From: Candidatus Saccharibacteria bacterium oral taxon 488
GTDB taxonomy: Bacteria; Patescibacteriota; Saccharimonadia; Saccharimonadales; Saccharimonadaceae
Assembly (NCBI GenBank): GCA_005697215.1
Contig: CP040003.1
Coordinates: 558,001 to 622,000, forward strand
Reading direction: 5' to 3'
Length of the DNA stretch: 64,000 nucleotides
This document shows, piece after piece, positions 16,610 through 24,522 of this stretch. Each line of letters starts with the position of its first letter. Within the stretch, counting starts at the first letter, position 1. A model generated the notes under the pieces. That model worked only from the letters and a program-made list of their open reading frames with translations, was not told the DNA's origin and made no database searches. Both the position numbers and the translations under genes were made by a program.

Positions 16610-18034
16610 CTACTCCATTGTCCGGATCTGGATATTGTCGGTCTTGCCCGGCCGGCCCGGTTGATGGCCGCTGACCAATACCAACGTCACTGGATCCTCG
16701 CCAAAGTAACCTTCGGCCTTCAATTCCTCTGCTAATTTATTCGCCGAACCCAGACCACTTGGGCGAACGTATGAGCGCGTAGCGTAGCTTAACGCTAATT
16801 TCTGGGCCGTTTTTTGGCTATCAGTGACGCTAATAATCGGCATATTCGGTCGAAAAGCACCGACATTCACTGCGGTCACACCGGTGCTGGTCTCAGCAAT
16901 AATTGCTCGCGCCTTAAGTTCAGTAGCCAACCGCGCCGCTGTGTAACTGAGCAGCGCATCATGCTTGCGACGCTTTTCACCCGACTCAACTGCCATGACA
17001 TCACTGTGCTCCTGGGTGTACATAATCGTCCGACGCATCGCCTGCACTGTCTCGATCGGATATTTACCGTTGGCCGTTTCATCAGACAACATCACCGTGT
17101 CGGCACCCTGGATGACCGCATTGGCAACGTCGCTCACTTCGGCGCGAGATGGCTCAGGATTGTCAACCATGCTGCCCATCATCTGCGTGGCGACGATGCT
17201 GAGCTTAGAATATTTACGACAAAGAGCGATAATACGCCGTTGGATAACTGGCACGATCTCCGCCCCGGCTTCAACCGCCAAGTCGCCACGTGCCACCATA
17301 ATGCCGTCACTCGCCTTGACGATCTCCTCCAGATGCTCATCAGAGATCGCTGACTTAGTCTCGATTTTGGCAATGATATACGCATCCGAACCCAGCGCCG
17401 TCAGCCGCGAGCGCAGATCGATAATGTCGTCCTCTGTCTGTACAAAACTAAGCGCTACATAATCAAAATCTTGATTGGCTGCCCACTCAATATCGGCGAT
17501 ATCTTTTGGCGTCAAGATGTCACCACCAAAATCGGTATCTGGCAGATTCAACCCTTTACGGCTCATCAAAAATCCGTCATTCTGCACCTCCACCTTGATA
17601 GCCGTTGGGCCAGCAATTTCACGAACGATCGACTTGATCTTGCCATCAAACATATACAGCGGCTCGCCAACTTTCATTTTCTCAGCGAGGTTATATTGGA
17701 CAGGTAGATTAAAGCTTCCATCGTGTTCTGTAATCGACGAATCAAGCGTCAGCATATCACCAGCCCGCACCGTCAGCATGTTGTCTTTGAGAACGCCGAG
17801 GCGGATTTTTGGACCTTGAAGGTCTTGGAGAATAGCAACTGGTTTACCCTGCTCATGACTGGCCGTGCGAATCCAGTCGATTTGCTCACGCCGCTCATCA
17901 TAACTACCGTGGCTAAAATTCAGACGAAAGCCATTGACACCGGCCTGCATAAGTTGACTAATTTTATCCTGACTCATCGTTGCCGGACCGACAGTCGCTA
18001 GGATCTTGGTACGTTTAAAAATTGTGTTACTCAT
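16610..18034 (-). CDS. pyk: Pyruvate kinase
   Basis: Converts phosphoenolpyruvate and ADP to pyruvate and ATP. The N-terminal TKILATVGPA, RLNFSHGSYDE, the active-site IIAKIETKSA (near residue 215), MVARGDLAVE and TQMMGSM are present. The C-terminal regulatory-type domain (about 345-474) is complete, with HDALLSYTAARLA and SGHQPGRPGKTDN. The start is fixed by TKILATVGPA only nine residues in; a -10 box lies 7 bases before the ATG, so the mRNA is probably leaderless. It heads pyk-pgk-tpiA. No gapdh or eno gene is in the window. Confidence 0.97.
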   Translation of the reverse strand: MSNTIFKRTKILATVGPATMSQDKISQLMQAGVNGFRLNFSHGSYDERREQIDWIRTASHEQGKPVAILQDLQGPKIRLGVLKDNMLTVRAGDMLTLDSSITEHDGSFNLPVQYNLAEKMKVGEPLYMFDGKIKSIVREIAGPTAIKVEVQNDGFLMSRKGLNLPDTDFGGDILTPKDIADIEWAANQDFDYVALSFVQTEDDIIDLRSRLTALGSDAYIIAKIETKSAISDEHLEEIVKASDGIMVARGDLAVEAGAEIVPVIQRRIIALCRKYSKLSIVATQMMGSMVDNPEPSRAEVSDVANAVIQGADTVMLSDETANGKYPIETVQAMRRTIMYTQEHSDVMAVESGEKRRKHDALLSYTAARLATELKARAIIAETSTGVTAVNVGAFRPNMPIISVTDSQKTAQKLALSYATRSYVRPSGLGSANKLAEELKAEGYFGEDPVTLVLVSGHQPGRPGKTDNIQIRTME

Positions 18035-18041
18035 CCTTTTG

Positions 18042-18050
18042 ATTATAACA
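18042..18050 (-). promoter_or_regulatory. Extended -10 promoter of pyk, leaderless
   Basis: TGTTATAAT on the minus strand, then 7 bases (CAAAAGG) and the ATG. Transcription would start at or next to the first codon. Confidence 0.7.
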
Positions 18051-18080
18051 CCGGTTAGGCGCTGAGAAAAGATATAATCA

Positions 18081-18797
18081 CTATTCAGAATTCGCTGCCC
18101 GATATCGAGCGATTGCTTGACGGGCAGCTTGCTGCTGAGCCACTTGCTTGGAAGGGCCAGTACCGCGACCCATCATCGTTTCACCAACGAATACCCCAAG
18201 CGTAAATACCTTATCATGATCTGGCCCTTCCTCACTCAAAACTTTATACACCGGCGTCTGACCATCAACACGCTGAGAAATTTCCTGCAAATACGACTTC
18301 GGATCGCGCCAGCTGCCTGATTCCAAAATTCCATCTAGCTTAACGATAATATGCTTATGAATAAAATCGCGCGCATCATCAAAGCCGCGCTCCAGATAAA
18401 TCGCACCGATCACCGCCTCAAACGCATTAGCTAGAATCTGCAAGTGCGCCCGGTCTGAACCATTTTTCTCGCCCTTTGACATGCGAATCAGCGGCCCGTA
18501 ACCTAATTTATCGCCCGCATCGCCGATACTTTCTGTGCGCACCAACGCCGCCCGCCACGCCGTCAAAACTCCTTCCGGCTCAGAAAAATGCGTAAACAAA
18601 TATTCCGTTACCGCTAGCTCCAACACCGCATCACCGAGGAATTCCAACCGTTCGTTATGCTCGTGGACTGATTTTCTGTGTTCATTAACGTAGCTACGAT
18701 GCGTCAAAGCCGTAATCAACAGATCCAAATTATTAAACTCAAATCCCAACTTCTCACGCGCAAACTCCTGATACGGCGCCGTGTTCATCCCGCTCAT
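18081..18797 (-). CDS. rnc: Ribonuclease III
   Basis: Cuts double-stranded RNA in rRNA and mRNA processing. The signature NERLEFLGDAVLEL (near residues 48-61) and the second acidic cluster NAFEAVIGAIYLERG (near 123) supply the metal ligands. A double-stranded RNA-binding domain occupies about 160-235 and ends GPSKQVAQQQAARQAI. The 238 aa length is standard. The gene follows the Nudix gene with no gap, completing rpmF-nusB-nudix-rnc. Confidence 0.96.
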   Translation of the reverse strand: MSGMNTAPYQEFAREKLGFEFNNLDLLITALTHRSYVNEHRKSVHEHNERLEFLGDAVLELAVTEYLFTHFSEPEGVLTAWRAALVRTESIGDAGDKLGYGPLIRMSKGEKNGSDRAHLQILANAFEAVIGAIYLERGFDDARDFIHKHIIVKLDGILESGSWRDPKSYLQEISQRVDGQTPVYKVLSEEGPDHDKVFTLGVFVGETMMGRGTGPSKQVAQQQAARQAIARYRAANSE

Positions 18798-19295
18798 TTA
18801 TAGATTCTCCTGCCTGATTCGTTTCATGGCGAGCAGAATTAGCTTGCCAATATCCTCATACTCAATTTCATCCAGCGCTTCATGAAAGGTAAACCACGCC
18901 AGGCCATTCATCCAGTCTTCTTTTTGCAGTTTTTCATCCGGATCAAGCGCCTTCATCAGGTACACTTGCTGCGAAATCAACACTAACTTATCGAGTCGGC
19001 GGTAGCGAAAATTAATTTTGCCCAGCCAACCGCACACCTCGATGTTCTTGAGGCCAGCTTCCTCACCAACCTCACGCTTGGCGGCGGCCTGCGCTGTCTC
19101 GCCCGGTTCAACGTGACCTTTGGGAATTGTCCAGCGATCCCGCGCGTCTTGGTAGAGCAGAAACTCAACATCACCCTTTTTATTGCGTCGAAACACCACG
19201 CCGCCAGCAGTTGGTTCGCGAACTATTTCTTGGATCGACGGTTTTTTGCGACCGCCAAAATATTTCTTAATATGATCAAAGCTGCTTGTCTTCAT
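18798..19295 (-). CDS. Nudix hydrolase
   Basis: A 165 aa Nudix protein. The box GHVEPGETAQAAAKREVGEE matches GX5EX7REUXEE exactly; TIPKGH precedes it as in Ap4A or (di)nucleoside polyphosphate hydrolases. The substrate cannot be set from sequence. The ATG at 19295 is preferred because AAGAGG lies six bases before it; this overlaps the end of nusB by 20 bases. Its place between nusB and rnc suggests a link to RNA metabolism, perhaps removal of 5' phosphates or cleaning of nucleotides, but that is only inference. Confidence 0.9.
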   Translation of the reverse strand: MKTSSFDHIKKYFGGRKKPSIQEIVREPTAGGVVFRRNKKGDVEFLLYQDARDRWTIPKGHVEPGETAQAAAKREVGEEAGLKNIEVCGWLGKINFRYRRLDKLVLISQQVYLMKALDPDEKLQKEDWMNGLAWFTFHEALDEIEYEDIGKLILLAMKRIRQENL

Positions 19296-19731
19296 CGGCA
19301 TCCTCTTGAAGGGAGCGATACGCTGTGCCGAGCACACCGTTCACAAATTTCCCTGAGTTATCCGAACCAAACGTTTTTGCTAGTTCCACTGCTTCGTTGA
19401 TAGCCACTTTTGGTGGCACCGCCGCCCGAGAAAACAATAATTCATACAGCCCGAGCCGTAGTACCGTCCGGTCAATTCGCGATATCTGCTCAATTGGCCA
19501 TTCTGGCGCCAGCGGACGAAGCTTATCATCAAGCTCTGCTTTATGCGTGGTGACGCCATCGATCAGACTTCGTACAAACTCAACATCATCGACTGATGAT
19601 TTGTATTTCTCAAGATTGCGCGTCAAGATATCGGCGACATCAACCTCGCTGTCGCCAACTTCCTGGCGAAACTCAATCTCGTATAACGTCTGCAACGCGA
19701 CGATTCGTCCTAAATGACGGTTTGAAGCCAT
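19276..19731 (-). CDS. nusB: Transcription antitermination protein NusB
   Basis: An all-helical 151 aa protein that binds boxA RNA with S10 (NusE) and keeps RNA polymerase going through rRNA operons. The N-terminal RIVALQTLYEIEF, central ISRIDRTVLRLGLYELLF and AINEAVELAKTFG...GKFVNGVLG blocks are diagnostic. It lies 27 bases downstream of rpmF, a common arrangement. Confidence 0.95.
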   Translation of the reverse strand: MASNRHLGRIVALQTLYEIEFRQEVGDSEVDVADILTRNLEKYKSSVDDVEFVRSLIDGVTTHKAELDDKLRPLAPEWPIEQISRIDRTVLRLGLYELLFSRAAVPPKVAINEAVELAKTFGSDNSGKFVNGVLGTAYRSLQEDADEDKQL

Positions 19732-19758
19732 GACAAAAACGTTCCTGTTCGTGTTAGT

Positions 19759-19908
19759 TTATTTTGCGCTCTTATTACCAGTCTCACGCTTGGTCGTCTT
19801 GACTTTCACCGGTGACGTCCCGTTGACGCGGCGTGCTAATTTCAGTACCAAGTGGCTGCGACGCAGACCGGTCTTGCGCGGGCTACTCTGCTTTTTTGGT
19901 TGTGCCAT
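19759..19908 (-). CDS. rpmF: 50S ribosomal protein bL32, zinc-free form
   Basis: Reading from the ATG at 19908 gives 49 codons to a TAA. The protein opens MAQPKKQSSPRKTGLRRSH and continues LVLKLARRVNG, matching the bL32 pattern MAVPKRKTSKSRRDMRRSH. It has no Cys, so it is the form without a zinc ribbon, and ends in a Lys-rich tail. A strong AAAGGAG Shine-Dalgarno and a near-consensus promoter precede it. It is followed by nusB, as in many bacteria. The plus-strand frame across this place is only a shadow. Confidence 0.9.
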   Translation of the reverse strand: MAQPKKQSSPRKTGLRRSHLVLKLARRVNGTSPVKVKTTKRETGNKSAK

Positions 19909-19952
19909 AGAAAAATCTCCTTTATTTCAGTTTATCGTAACACTTGGGCTTC

Positions 19953-19981
19953 ATTATACTGGTTTTTGATAGATTTCTCAA
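19953..19981 (-). promoter_or_regulatory. Promoter of rpmF-nusB-nudix-rnc
   Basis: TTGAGA and TATAAT with 17 bases between them on the minus strand. The leader is about 35-40 bases and carries AAAGGAG. It is one of the few classical -35/-10 promoters in the window. Confidence 0.75.
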
Positions 19982-20009
19982 GGGGATGTGAGGTGGTGGC
20001 AGTGAGTTA

Positions 20010-20038
20010 TTGACTTTATTGAGTGTTTATGATATTAT
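20010..20038 (+). promoter_or_regulatory. Promoter of the orphan exported protein gene
   Basis: TTGACT, 17 bases, TATTAT, with a TGA just before the -10 box. It is close to the sigma-70 consensus, and the leader is about 35 bases. It faces away from the rpmF promoter, 28 bases off. Confidence 0.75.
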
Positions 20039-20079
20039 TAAAGACATCATACCCAACCACTAAGCAAGGATATTTTACG

Positions 20080-20544
20080 ATGAGCAATTTATTACACAAC
20101 TGGATCGCTGAGACAACTCCAAAAACACCAGAGCAGGCAGCGAGGCGGCGCGGCACATTAGCTAAAGTGGGCGCTGCGGCCGTAGGCGTGGCAATGGTTA
20201 CATTTGGGTGTAACCTTACCGCCCAGCACTTAGGTAGTGCCGAGAAGGAATCAATGAATCATATTACCGACACCGGAACCCTTATCGTGGAAGGCGGCGC
20301 CCAGATACGCGATACCGGCGGAGTTACCGATGATAACCTTTTAGCAACTTTTACGTCAACGGGGAAACTAGAAGTCTCTGTGACTGATGGCGTCTGGCGT
20401 AATGACAACCCGAACAGTGGACCGTGGATTTGCATAACCGAAAGCACTGCTGGCCAAGCCATGCCCGGAATAGGACTAGATCCCAACAACAAAGACAACC
20501 TCGTATGTATTAACAGCCAAGGAGCTTCCCTACTTAGTACTTAG
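20080..20544 (+). CDS. Orphan membrane-anchored or secreted protein, 154 aa
   Basis: Not recognised. The ATG at 20080 has AAGGA ten bases before it; a longer frame from 20023 would begin before the likely transcription start. An N-terminal soluble stretch with basic AARRRGTLAK is followed by a hydrophobic VGAAAVGVAMVTFGCNL (about residues 31-48), then a polar beta-like exterior with repeated Asp/Gly/Thr and two Cys near the end (WICITES, LVCINS). It is the only plus-strand gene between 1 and 26 kb, and its strong promoter suggests an abundant surface product. Confidence 0.7.
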   Translation: MSNLLHNWIAETTPKTPEQAARRRGTLAKVGAAAVGVAMVTFGCNLTAQHLGSAEKESMNHITDTGTLIVEGGAQIRDTGGVTDDNLLATFTSTGKLEVSVTDGVWRNDNPNSGPWICITESTAGQAMPGIGLDPNNKDNLVCINSQGASLLST

Positions 20545-20558
20545 CAGTATTAATACAT

Positions 20559-23153
20559 CTAGACAACAATATTCACCAACTTCCCCAGTACATAAATCAC
20601 CTTTTTCGGTGCCCGGGCATTGAGATAGGCACGAACTTTTTCATCATCCAGCGCCCGCTGCTCAATCGCCTCTTTATCGGCATCAACCGGCAGCTCTAAC
20701 TTTGATCGAAGCTTGCCATTGACCTGAACGATGATGGTCATCGTATCACTCACCAGATATTTCTCATCCCACTTTGGCCAGTGATTGACGTGAATGGTAT
20801 CAGTATGGCCCAATTCATGCCACAATTCTTCGGTGATGTGCGGTGCAAATGGTGCTAAGATTTGTAGCAAACTCTCCAAGGTAAACCGCCACGTTGCTGA
20901 TGCTTGAATACCCTGCGCTTCTTTAATTTTATACAAGCCATTGACCATTTCCATCATCGCCGCCACTGCCGTATTGAATTTTTCGTCCTCGATATCGCGG
21001 GTGACTTTCTTGATAGTGAGGTGAGTGAGGCGCAACAGCTCCGCAACTACATCACCATCCTCTTCCAGAGTACACTCTTCGCTCAAATCTCCACTGGAGA
21101 TTTCTCGCGAGCGTTCGGCTGAAGCGTCCGCTATTCGCGAACACTTCACAGCCTCTGTCAGAGGAGGTAATGTAGCCGCCTCAACAAACTCCTGTACCAA
21201 ATTCCACACTCGGTTTAAGAACCGATACGTCCCCGGCACCCCGCGCGGATCCCACGGTGCATCCATATCGTACGGCGCGATGAACATCTCGTAAACACGC
21301 AGTGCATCGGCACCGTAGCCGCTATCCATAATCTCCATCGGGTCGATGACGTTGCCCTTAGATTTGGACATTTTTTGACCGTCTGGCGCCATGATGTAGG
21401 CGTTATACATCATCCGCTTGAACGGCTCGGGTGTTGGCACCAAGCCCAGTTTATAGAAAAATCGCATCCAAAAACGGCTATACAATAGGTGTGCTACCGC
21501 ATGATCGGCGCCATTGTAATAATCAACTGGCATCCAGTGATTAATGCGCTCTGGATCCCACGCCTCGGCGTCATTGTGCGGGTCAAGATAACGCAGGAAA
21601 TACCAACTGGAGCAGGCATAGCCATCCAATGTGTCCGTTTCGCGTCGGCCTTCATGCCAATTGTCACCCGCGGGCTTTGGCTCAGTAATCGGCGCGGTTT
21701 TACCCGTCTCGACGTCAACCCACACGCGCACCCAATCATCAACTTGCGCTAGGACCGACGTATTACCGCCCGTCGGCTTGAAGTTCTCGACCTCTGGCAA
21801 AATCACCGGCAAACATTCGTCCGCCACAGCTATTGGCCCGAAACCGTCAACATGAACCATCGGAATTGGCGCACCCCAGTACCGCTGGCGAGAAATCAGC
21901 CAATCGCGCATTTTGTAAGTAGTTTTACCACGACCAGAACCCTGTTGTTCCAGCCACGCTACGATTTGCTCGCGGGCATCCTCACTACGCGTACTGTCGA
22001 ATTGCCCAGAATTGATCAATTCACCTTCACCAGTGTAGCAACCAACATCTGCCGAATCCTCCGGCTTGTCAACTACTTGAACAATTGGTAGATCAAATTT
22101 CTCAGCAAAGGCAAAGTCGCGTTCATCATGCGCTGGCACTGCCATGACCGCACCTGTGCCATAGCCACTCAGTACGTAGTCAGCCACCCAAATTGGCACT
22201 TTCTGTCCGTTGACTGGATTGATAGCGTAACTGCCAGTAAAGACGCCGGTTTTGTCTTTGTTTTCCTGACGTTCAACGTCAGACTTTTGCTGGGCTGCTT
22301 GGATGTACGCTTCAACCTTGGCCCGCGTGTCGGCATTGACCAACTGGGATACTAACGGATGCTCTGGTGCCAGTGCCACATACGTCGCACCAAACAGTGT
22401 GTCAGGGCGCGTAGTGAAAACAGTGATGACATCGTCGCAGCCTTCAACCGCAAACTCAACCTCCGCACCGACCGACCGACCGATCCAATTTTTCTGCATA
22501 GTTTTGACCATTTCCGTCCAATCCAAGTCGTCAGTCGCCTCCAAAATCTCATCGGCATAGGCCGTAATACGGAAAAACCACTGCTTGAGGTTGCGCTTGG
22601 TGACAGGATTGCCGCAGCGCCAACATTTGCCGCCCTCAACCTGCTCGTTAGCTAGCACCGTATTGTCGGTATCGCACCACCATTGTAGCTGCTCCTTCTG
22701 GTACGCCAAATCGTGCTTGTATAGCTGCGTAAAAATCCACTGAGTCCACTTGTAATACTCAGGGTCGGCAGTAGAAATCTCCTTTGACCAATCATAACTA
22801 AAGCCGAGGCGCTTCAACTGAGCAATGAAATGAGCCTTAGCTTCGTCATGTGCTACCCGCGGCGTTTTACCAACCTTGATAGCGTAATTTTCCACTGGCA
22901 GTCCGAAGCTGTCCCAACCAATTGGATGATAAGTATTATAGCCCTGTTGGCGCTTGAGGCGCGCTTTAATGTCGGCAAACTGAAACGTCCGACCGTGACC
23001 GATGTGAATACCGGCTCCAGTGATACCAGGCAACATACTGAGACTGTAGTACTTTGGGCGCGTCGTATCACTAAGGTCGGTGACGTAGGTGCCGTCAGCC
23101 TCCCATTTATCTTGCCATTTTTTCTCAATTTCCGTCGGATTGTAGCGTTTCAT
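20559..23153 (-). CDS. leuS: Leucyl-tRNA synthetase with in-frame insertion
   Basis: Charges tRNA-Leu; both a UAA and a GAG tRNA-Leu lie in this window. HIGH appears as GIHIGHGRT (near residue 48) and KMSKS as MSKSKGNV. The editing domain (TTRPDTLFGATYV, GTGAVMAVPAHDERDF) and a CW-rich zinc knuckle (CWRCGNPV) are present. Start 23153 begins at MKRYNPTEIEKKWQ, the family N-terminus (864 aa). Between the anticodon-binding helices (ATLPPL...VVAELLRL) about 37 extra residues are encoded by hairpin-rich DNA. The -10 box is 7 bases before the ATG and its TGA is the stop codon of the gene upstream. Confidence 0.96.
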   Translation of the reverse strand: MKRYNPTEIEKKWQDKWEADGTYVTDLSDTTRPKYYSLSMLPGITGAGIHIGHGRTFQFADIKARLKRQQGYNTYHPIGWDSFGLPVENYAIKVGKTPRVAHDEAKAHFIAQLKRLGFSYDWSKEISTADPEYYKWTQWIFTQLYKHDLAYQKEQLQWWCDTDNTVLANEQVEGGKCWRCGNPVTKRNLKQWFFRITAYADEILEATDDLDWTEMVKTMQKNWIGRSVGAEVEFAVEGCDDVITVFTTRPDTLFGATYVALAPEHPLVSQLVNADTRAKVEAYIQAAQQKSDVERQENKDKTGVFTGSYAINPVNGQKVPIWVADYVLSGYGTGAVMAVPAHDERDFAFAEKFDLPIVQVVDKPEDSADVGCYTGEGELINSGQFDSTRSEDAREQIVAWLEQQGSGRGKTTYKMRDWLISRQRYWGAPIPMVHVDGFGPIAVADECLPVILPEVENFKPTGGNTSVLAQVDDWVRVWVDVETGKTAPITEPKPAGDNWHEGRRETDTLDGYACSSWYFLRYLDPHNDAEAWDPERINHWMPVDYYNGADHAVAHLLYSRFWMRFFYKLGLVPTPEPFKRMMYNAYIMAPDGQKMSKSKGNVIDPMEIMDSGYGADALRVYEMFIAPYDMDAPWDPRGVPGTYRFLNRVWNLVQEFVEAATLPPLTEAVKCSRIADASAERSREISSGDLSEECTLEEDGDVVAELLRLTHLTIKKVTRDIEDEKFNTAVAAMMEMVNGLYKIKEAQGIQASATWRFTLESLLQILAPFAPHITEELWHELGHTDTIHVNHWPKWDEKYLVSDTMTIIVQVNGKLRSKLELPVDADKEAIEQRALDDEKVRAYLNARAPKKVIYVLGKLVNIVV
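21045..21164 (-). repeat. Hairpin-forming in-frame insertion inside leuS
   Basis: The extra codons contain a perfect inverted repeat at 21085-21103 (AAATCTCC, 3 base loop, GGAGATTT). Its stem is extended by CGCTC at 21080-21084 and GAGCG at 21109-21113. A second hairpin follows at 21152-21164 (CCTCTG, one base, CAGAGG). The left end TCGCTCAA is shared with the mnmA insertion. The frame is kept and the protein remains alignable on both sides. Confidence 0.55.
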
Positions 23154-23160
23154 ACTCCTT

Positions 23161-23169
23161 AGTATATCA
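23161..23169 (-). promoter_or_regulatory. Extended -10 promoter of leuS, leaderless
   Basis: TGATATACT on the minus strand, then 7 bases (AAGGAGT) and the ATG. The TGA is also the stop codon of the upstream gene. Confidence 0.65.
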
Positions 23170-24492
23170 TCTCTCGACGCTAGTGTCGGCGTCTTCATCG
23201 TTCTCATCCGTAGAGGCACCACCCCTAGCAAACGGCGGCGGTATTGGTGATGAGCCGGCAAAATCCCGAAGTACTGATTTAAGATTATCGGCGTCTGACG
23301 GTATATCAATTTGCTCTGACTTACTGTAGTCGAACGTCATGTCCATAGTGAGATCCCGATCCTTGTCGCCATCTGAGCCGCGCGCCTTGATTTCGATCGC
23401 TTTAAGCTGGTGCGACCACGGATTGACCCAGATGCGTATAGTGGGCAACCTCTTCGATGACGTAGTTTTATTTGCTGTATTGAATACTTTATCGCCATAA
23501 CACTCTTTAATTTTCTTGCCAAGTTTCGTATCCCCCAGAGAATCGATAAATGCGCGTAGTCTGTCTGACATTTTACCGTCTGAAGCTAAATCAATTTCAA
23601 AACCAGGCGCACCATCACGCGGCTCGACCTTAGCGTCCTTTTTGACCGTCACAAAGCTGTTTTTGCGATACGCGTTGATCAGTTCGCTACGCACCTGCTG
23701 GTCATTATTGATTAAATCAAAGATTTCTTGAGAGCACGTGTCTTTGTTTGTATGTGATGCTCCAAGCTCATCAAATGATACCTTAAGCCACTTGCCTTCA
23801 ATTTTGTTAAGTTTTTCATCAAGCTGTTTGAGGATCTGGTCGCGTACCATCGTCGACTGCGTATCTGGTAGCATCCCCCGGCTTCGAGCCTTGATGATCG
23901 TCTCTACCATCTGGCGCACGATATCTTTTAGATGTTCGCTCTTAATATAAATCGTGCCTTTGCCGTCAGCCACCATTGTGAGGATGACGTCTTGCTGGAT
24001 CTCCATGCCGTTGATCGCTAATGTAATGGTAGCCTCGGTTTTTGATTTTGGTGGGTCAGCAGCGGCTTTGAGCTTGACATCAATACGATTACCGTTGCCG
24101 AGATTCATGACGAGTTTACCCGAGGAAACCACCTTTTTGGTCTGAAATGAATTAATCACTGCATCAGTTACCATCCTCTGCGGATCTTGCCACCAGAAAA
24201 AGTACAACAGTACCGCAGCAATAGCCAGCAGCAATACAACCGAGCCGGTAACAATACCGACGATGAGGCCGGTTTTCTTTTTTGGCGGCATAACCGAATT
24301 CATGATCGGTGGTTGCGATGTCGGCGATGCTGGTCGTGCCGGCGTCGACGCAGGCTGATCAGCCTGTGCAGGCGGAGTCGTTGTCGACTGTGATGAGCTT
24401 GATGTGCCCGTCGACTGCGACGCTGCCGGCGGTGTTGACGCAGCGGCTTTATCCGCTGGTGTTTTCTTACTATTCGTACCCTTGTCGTCCAT
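23167..24492 (-). CDS. Membrane protein with Ser/Thr/Pro-rich N-terminus and extracellular LolA-like domain, 441 aa
   Basis: No named family is certain. Residues 1-65 are Ser/Thr/Pro/Ala-rich and disordered; KKKTGLIVGIVTGSVV begins a single membrane helix (about 72-100) ending FFWWQDPQ. The 330 residues outside look like a two-lobed beta-sheet fold of the LolA/LppX/DUF6612 kind, such as seen in actinobacterial lipoproteins, with lines like VSSGKLVMNLGNG and GTIYIKSEHL. Two Cys may pair. A GAGGAG ribosome site precedes the ATG. Lipid or wall-precursor binding is a guess. Confidence 0.75.
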   Translation of the reverse strand: MDDKGTNSKKTPADKAAASTPPAASQSTGTSSSSQSTTTPPAQADQPASTPARPASPTSQPPIMNSVMPPKKKTGLIVGIVTGSVVLLLAIAAVLLYFFWWQDPQRMVTDAVINSFQTKKVVSSGKLVMNLGNGNRIDVKLKAAADPPKSKTEATITLAINGMEIQQDVILTMVADGKGTIYIKSEHLKDIVRQMVETIIKARSRGMLPDTQSTMVRDQILKQLDEKLNKIEGKWLKVSFDELGASHTNKDTCSQEIFDLINNDQQVRSELINAYRKNSFVTVKKDAKVEPRDGAPGFEIDLASDGKMSDRLRAFIDSLGDTKLGKKIKECYGDKVFNTANKTTSSKRLPTIRIWVNPWSHQLKAIEIKARGSDGDKDRDLTMDMTFDYSKSEQIDIPSDADNLKSVLRDFAGSSPIPPPFARGGASTDENDEDADTSVER

Positions 24493-24522
24493 ATTTCTCC
24501 TCGTTATACTTTCATTGTATCG

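Noticed and set aside
19730..19969. Plus-strand frame of 79 codons with a hydrophobic start
   Set aside because: It lies opposite rpmF, which is clearly real from sequence, promoter and ribosome site.
20545..20558. Palindrome GTATTAATAC between convergent genes as a terminator
   Set aside because: The stem is short and A+T-rich, and no T run follows on either strand.
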